From: Prolixibacteraceae bacterium
GTDB taxonomy: Bacteria; Bacteroidota; Bacteroidia; Bacteroidales; Prolixibacteraceae
Direction: 5' to 3'
NCBI GenBank assembly: GCA_019459525.1
Contig: JAIBEY010000038.1
Span: forward strand, 1 to 64,000
DNA length: 64,000 nt
This document shows positions 60,735 to 64,000 of this stretch, in pieces. The stretch's first letter is position 1. Each line of letters opens with the position of its first letter. Below the pieces are notes generated by a model that was not told the origin of the DNA, did no database searches, and worked only from the letters and a program-made list of their open reading frames with translations. A program made the translations under genes and the position numbers.

Positions 60735-61832
60735 TTAATAAAAGGGCATCATTTTTATGATTTCTCCCTCTGTAGTCAGAAATTCCTTCATCAGATTTGC
60801 AGTTAGGCAGGAGTGTACGGGAATGATCTCAACCAGATCGCCAGGTTTGAAATAATTCAGTTCGTGGGGAGTAATTTTAAGAATACCGTGTTCCTGAGAG
60901 AGGGCATGAAGGTAATTTTTTTCATCCAGAAGAACTTTCCGGTCTCCATCGTTTATAATAATTCTTCCGAAAAGCGGCTTCCCATCGATGTTTGTTATGG
61001 AGTCTTTCGCAAAATGAATGGCTCCCCCATAAATAACAACTTCATTGCGCGATGGGTGAGTGGCAACAACCGGACAAACCATACGGATAGCAATATCTGT
61101 CAGTTTGCACGAACCTAATTTGTGTTGCATCAGGTCGTAAAAAACGAAATTACCTGGGCGAATCTCATCTACCCCGTCAAAGTTTTCACAGATACTGCAT
61201 GAAGGGGTGTCTCCAAGTGAAATAATTAATTCGGGCCACTCATTTTGATACCTTGCCTTTAATGTTTTCATTTTCAGAAGAGCATCAAAGTGGCGGCTAA
61301 AAATATCGTGTGTGGAGTTGGCTTGATAAGTGTGCCCGGTATGCGCTAAAAAGCCTCTAAACTGAAGCAATGGAGAACTTTGTATCATTTCAAGCAACTG
61401 GTCGATCAAGGGAGTCCGGTTCGCTTCAATTCCTGTGCGGTTGTAGCCTGTATCAATTTTTATAAATACTCCGGTATGCCAGGTTATCTGTTTCTGAAGA
61501 GCTTCAAGTCCTTCCTTGTTTTCAATTAACAGGTTCAGGTTTATTCTGCCTGCCAGTTCATTCATCTCCGGAATCTCCGGAATATTAACCGAAAATGCAA
61601 TGGTAATGTTGTCCCATCCGAAATCTGCAAAATAATTGGCCATGGTCAACGACGAAACGGTAATGCACTTTACTCCTGCCTCCCGGAACCATTCTCCAAT
61701 CTCGATGGATTGATGTGTTTTGAAATGGGGGCGGAAATTTACATGAAGATCGTTGGCTTTACGAACCATGTTTTCGATGTTTCGTAATGCAGTTTCTTTA
61801 TTAAGCAACAATGTCGGCTTGGTAATTTCCAT
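60735..61832 (-). CDS. PLP-dependent D-threonine aldolase / D-serine dehydratase-like enzyme
   Basis: 365 residues of the fold-type III PLP enzymes. The N-terminal alanine-racemase-like barrel carries the cofactor lysine in NFRPHFKTHQS (Lys38). GVFIKIDTGYNRTG, GFLAHTGHTY and LGDTPSCSICENF follow. The C-terminal D-serine-dehydratase-like domain ends with IPVHSCLTANL, where His340 and Cys342 are the expected metal ligands. Members cleave D-threonine/D-3-hydroxy amino acids or dehydrate D-serine, and the exact reaction is not decided by the motifs. It is a single gene downstream of purA, separated by a terminator. Confidence 0.85.
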   Translation of the reverse strand: MEITKPTLLLNKETALRNIENMVRKANDLHVNFRPHFKTHQSIEIGEWFREAGVKCITVSSLTMANYFADFGWDNITIAFSVNIPEIPEMNELAGRINLNLLIENKEGLEALQKQITWHTGVFIKIDTGYNRTGIEANRTPLIDQLLEMIQSSPLLQFRGFLAHTGHTYQANSTHDIFSRHFDALLKMKTLKARYQNEWPELIISLGDTPSCSICENFDGVDEIRPGNFVFYDLMQHKLGSCKLTDIAIRMVCPVVATHPSRNEVVIYGGAIHFAKDSITNIDGKPLFGRIIINDGDRKVLLDEKNYLHALSQEHGILKITPHELNYFKPGDLVEIIPVHSCLTANLMKEFLTTEGEIIKMMPFY

Positions 61833-61911
61833 TTCAGGCGGATAACTAGACGATTTAATTCATGAAAGAGGTGCCTAAAATAGTCATTCCTTCTGAAAAT
61901 CAAAAGTTTTG

Positions 61912-61943
61912 CGAAAAAGAAAAGGAGCCAGTTACCTGACTCC
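61912..61943 (-). terminator. Rho-independent terminator of purA
   Basis: On the minus strand GGAGTCAG (61943-61936) pairs with CTGGCTCC (61931-61924) across a 4-nt loop, followed by TTTTCTTTTTC. Confidence 0.85.
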
Positions 61944-61951
61944 TCCATATT

Positions 61952-63226
61952 TTAATCTCCCAGTAGGATTGTTTGTGCCCTGTTTGGCCCCACCGAAGCA
62001 ATTGAAACAGGTATTCCAACTTGTTCTTCGATGAAATTAATGTAGTTGTTAAATTCTTCGGGGAATTCGTCCTGACTGGTCAACTGAGTCAGGTCAGCTT
62101 GCCATCCGGGTAATTCAACGTATTCCGGTTTTACCCCGTCATTCAGTTCAAACGGAAATTTTTCGGTGACTTCACCATTAATTTCGTATCCTATACAAAT
62201 TTTGATGGTTTCAAACTGGTCGAGAACGTCGGCTTTCATCATGATCAGCTCTGTTACTCCGTTCAGCATAATAGAATATTTTAGGGCAACAAGGTCGAGC
62301 CAGCCGCAACGACGCGGACGACCAGTTGTTGATCCATATTCGCGACCGACATCACGCATGTTCTGTCCGTCCTGATCAAAAAGTTCGGTAGGAAATGGAC
62401 CACTTCCAACCCGGGTGCAATATGCTTTGAAAATGCCATAAACATTTCCGATTTTATTTGGCGAAATGCCAAGCCCGGTGCATGCTCCGGCGCAAATTGT
62501 GTTCGACGAGGTAACAAATGGGTATGATCCAAAGTCGATATCCAACATGGTTCCTTGGGCACCTTCGGCTAAAACCGGTTTGTTTTCGGCCAGGCAATCG
62601 TTAATCAGATGTTCTGTATCAACGATTTTGAAGGTCTTCAAAACTTCGATGGCTTTCATCCATTGCTTTTCAGTTTCTGCAAGTTGGGCAGCATAATCGA
62701 AATGGTAATAGTTGTCAAGCAGATCTTTGTGTGCCTGAACCCGAACTGAATACTTTTCATTGAAATTCTCGAAGACATCGCCAACACGTAATCCGTCGCG
62801 GCCAATTTTGTCGCGGTAAGTTGGACCAATCCCTTTTAAAGTTGACCCAATTTTGGTGGCGCCTTTGGCTTCTTCCGAAGCGGCATCAAGCAACCGGTGT
62901 GTAGGCAGGATCAGATGAGCTTTTTTTGAAATGTACAGCGTTTTATGGAGGTCGACCCCATGTTTCCCGATTGACTCAATTTCCTTTTCAAAAGTGATAG
63001 GGTCAATCACAACACCATTTCCGATCACATTCATCTTATCTTCATGAAAAATGCCGGAAGGAATGGTGTGCAGAACCTGTTTGAAGTTGTTGATTTCCAA
63101 TGTGTGTCCAGCATTAGGTCCACCCTGAAATCTGGAGATAACATCATATTTGGGAGTTAAAACATCAACTATTTTACCTTTCCCTTCGTCTCCCCACTGG
63201 AGGCCTAGCAATACATCTACTTTCAT
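61952..63226 (-). CDS. purA: Adenylosuccinate synthetase
   Basis: 424 residues, full length. It joins IMP and aspartate with GTP hydrolysis in AMP synthesis. The GTP-binding loop QWGDEGKGK is at residues 10-18, with GGPNAGHT after it, then ILPTHRLLDAASEE, LAEGAQGTMLDIDFGSYPFVT and GRPRRCGWLDLV. The start (MKVDVLLGLQ) matches the family. It follows fur by 168 bp on the same strand, with the RelA/SpoT gene further upstream, an order I recall as conserved in Bacteroidota. Confidence 0.97.
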   Translation of the reverse strand: MKVDVLLGLQWGDEGKGKIVDVLTPKYDVISRFQGGPNAGHTLEINNFKQVLHTIPSGIFHEDKMNVIGNGVVIDPITFEKEIESIGKHGVDLHKTLYISKKAHLILPTHRLLDAASEEAKGATKIGSTLKGIGPTYRDKIGRDGLRVGDVFENFNEKYSVRVQAHKDLLDNYYHFDYAAQLAETEKQWMKAIEVLKTFKIVDTEHLINDCLAENKPVLAEGAQGTMLDIDFGSYPFVTSSNTICAGACTGLGISPNKIGNVYGIFKAYCTRVGSGPFPTELFDQDGQNMRDVGREYGSTTGRPRRCGWLDLVALKYSIMLNGVTELIMMKADVLDQFETIKICIGYEINGEVTEKFPFELNDGVKPEYVELPGWQADLTQLTSQDEFPEEFNNYINFIEEQVGIPVSIASVGPNRAQTILLGD

Positions 63227-63394
63227 TCTTTCAATATTAATAAGAATTGTTCAAACACGATAATCCGCGAAAAATGAACTCTTTTATGGGTCAATTTTCA
63301 CGGAATTGCATTGATTTATCGAGCGATAAAATTATAAATAATTTGCAGATGTAAGTCTAAAAATAGGACTAAAAGTAACCGGATATCAATTTGC

Positions 63395-63835
63395 TTAGTT
63401 GTTGATATAATGACCGTAAATATAAAGCGTGTGGTGAGAAAGTTTGAAGTCGTTTTTCTGGCAAATATCTTCAATGATTTCGCGAAGCCGTGGATCGTAA
63501 AACTCGGTCAACTGCCCGTTCCGGACATCAATCAGGTGGTCGTGTTGAAGAATGGCAAACGCTTTTTCGAACTGAGCCAGATTTTTGCCAAACTGGTGCC
63601 TGATGATCAGCTTGCAATCCAGCAATAAATCCATCGTGTTGTACAAGGTTGCACGGCTAACACGATAGTTCTTGTTTTTCATCGAAATATACAGCGACTC
63701 GATATCAAAATGCCCCTCTCTTGAATAAATTTCATCAAGGATGGCGAATCTTTCAGGGGTCTTCCGATGTTCATTCTTTTCCAGATAGTCAATGAACATT
63801 CGTTTCACTGCATCTTTGGTCTTTTGGTTATTCAT
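63395..63835 (-). CDS. fur: Fur-family transcriptional regulator
   Basis: 146 residues. A winged helix-turn-helix lies at about 25-85 ([42 protein letters not shown]), and the C-terminal dimer/metal domain shows [16 protein letters not shown] with metal-binding His and Asp. The structural zinc CxxC pairs of classical Fur are absent, so this belongs to the shorter-metal-site type common in Bacteroidota, and whether it senses iron, zinc or peroxide cannot be told. A minus-strand -7 element (63861-63868) precedes it by 26 nt. Confidence 0.9.
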   Translation of the reverse strand: MNNQKTKDAVKRMFIDYLEKNEHRKTPERFAILDEIYSREGHFDIESLYISMKNKNYRVSRATLYNTMDLLLDCKLIIRHQFGKNLAQFEKAFAILQHDHLIDVRNGQLTEFYDPRLREIIEDICQKNDFKLSHHTLYIYGHYINN

Positions 63836-63860
63836 ATTTAAACCAATTAAAAATAAGGCT

Positions 63861-63868
63861 CAAAAATA
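63861..63868 (-). promoter_or_regulatory. -7 element of fur
   Basis: TATTTTTG on the minus strand. A TTTG upstream lies at only 14 bp, so the -33 half is uncertain. Confidence 0.4.
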
Positions 63869-63901
63869 GCACTTTTTTTGAACAAAGATTTCAGGATGTT
63901 T

Positions 63902-64000
63902 ATTTATTGTTGAATTTTTTCGATACGTTCAACAGTATCTATTCCCTTGATTTTCATTAATCGGGAAATGAGTTCACTTAAATCCTGGACGCTGTGGATG
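63902..64000 (-). CDS. C-terminal end of RelA/SpoT family (p)ppGpp synthetase/hydrolase (cut by window edge)
   Basis: Only the last 32 codons are present, ending in TAA at 63902-63904. The visible sequence (VQDLSELISRLMKIKGIDTV, then ERIEKIQQ) matches the terminal ACT domain of RelA/SpoT proteins. The gene lies just upstream of fur and purA on the same strand, which supports the call. The catalytic domains are outside the window. Confidence 0.75.

Noticed and set aside
1-64000. rRNA, tRNA, CRISPR, prophage or insertion sequence
   Set aside because: I looked for transposase and integrase motifs, evenly spaced repeats and cloverleaf-type sequence and found none that hold up.

Overview
The window reads as a stretch of Bacteroidota chromosome. 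The evidence is Type IX secretion/gliding genes (gldJ, porU, porV), small Bacteroidota-specific families (DUF3098, DUF5777), many lipoproteins and signal peptides, and repeated TAnnTTTG-type -7 promoter elements. The sugar-active enzymes together with a squalene-hopene-cyclase-like gene are compatible with an environmental Bacteroidales/Marinilabiliales-type bacterium, but that placement is only a guess. No rRNA, tRNA, CRISPR array, prophage or insertion sequence was seen. Most of the window is ordinary core genome.

Layout. 1-9.6 kb: N-terminal part of acetyl-CoA synthetase, a GH140-like secreted glycosidase, a small NAD(P)-binding protein, a four-helix membrane protein, a DUF3098/ECF-sigma/membrane-protein group, a large TMEM260-like membrane glycosyltransferase, and a secreted DUF1080 protein. 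9.4-19 kb: a small HTH protein, a GH3-beta-lactamase fusion, a beta-helix lipoprotein, a secreted endonuclease/phosphatase-fold enzyme, the CCA-adding enzyme, thioredoxin and MurF. 19-26 kb: the T9SS block, with gldJ facing away from porU-porV. 26-34.7 kb: ispF, a CoA-binding protein, a thioredoxin-like protein, urocanate hydratase, LemA with two TPM-domain proteins, and a minus-strand run of M23 peptidase, MerR regulator, Nif3-like protein and zinc-ribbon protein. 35-49.4 kb: alaS, mtgA, a CcsB-CcsA fusion for cytochrome c maturation, a long-chain acyl-CoA synthetase, a PAP2 phosphatase, a DEAD-box helicase, and an unrecognised lipoprotein with a Cys-His-Asp pattern.

The most unusual region is 49.6-56.1 kb. 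Five co-directional genes encode a two-cluster ferredoxin-like protein, a radical SAM enzyme, a DUF116-polyprenyl-diphosphate-synthase fusion, a prenyltransferase-barrel protein, and a class II terpene cyclase of the squalene-hopene-cyclase family with an intact DxDD acid motif. No squalene-synthesis gene is nearby. I read this as a candidate terpenoid biosynthetic operon in which the prenyl synthase supplies a linear isoprenoid, the cyclase folds it, and the iron-sulphur proteins modify it or supply electrons. The assignment of individual steps is inference.

Directly convergent with it (56.1-59.6 kb) is an envelope redox operon on the minus strand: three lipoproteins with c-type haem motifs (one a CX4CH variant), a DUF5777 beta-barrel protein, a YceI-family protein and an OB-fold protein, followed upstream by a Crp/Fnr regulator. 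The window ends with a D-threonine-aldolase-type PLP enzyme, purA, fur and the last codons of a RelA/SpoT protein.

Intergenic DNA repeatedly contains inverted repeats. Some are clear terminators. Others are palindromes or interleaved arms, including a 22-bp palindrome and a REP-like element inside a coding sequence.
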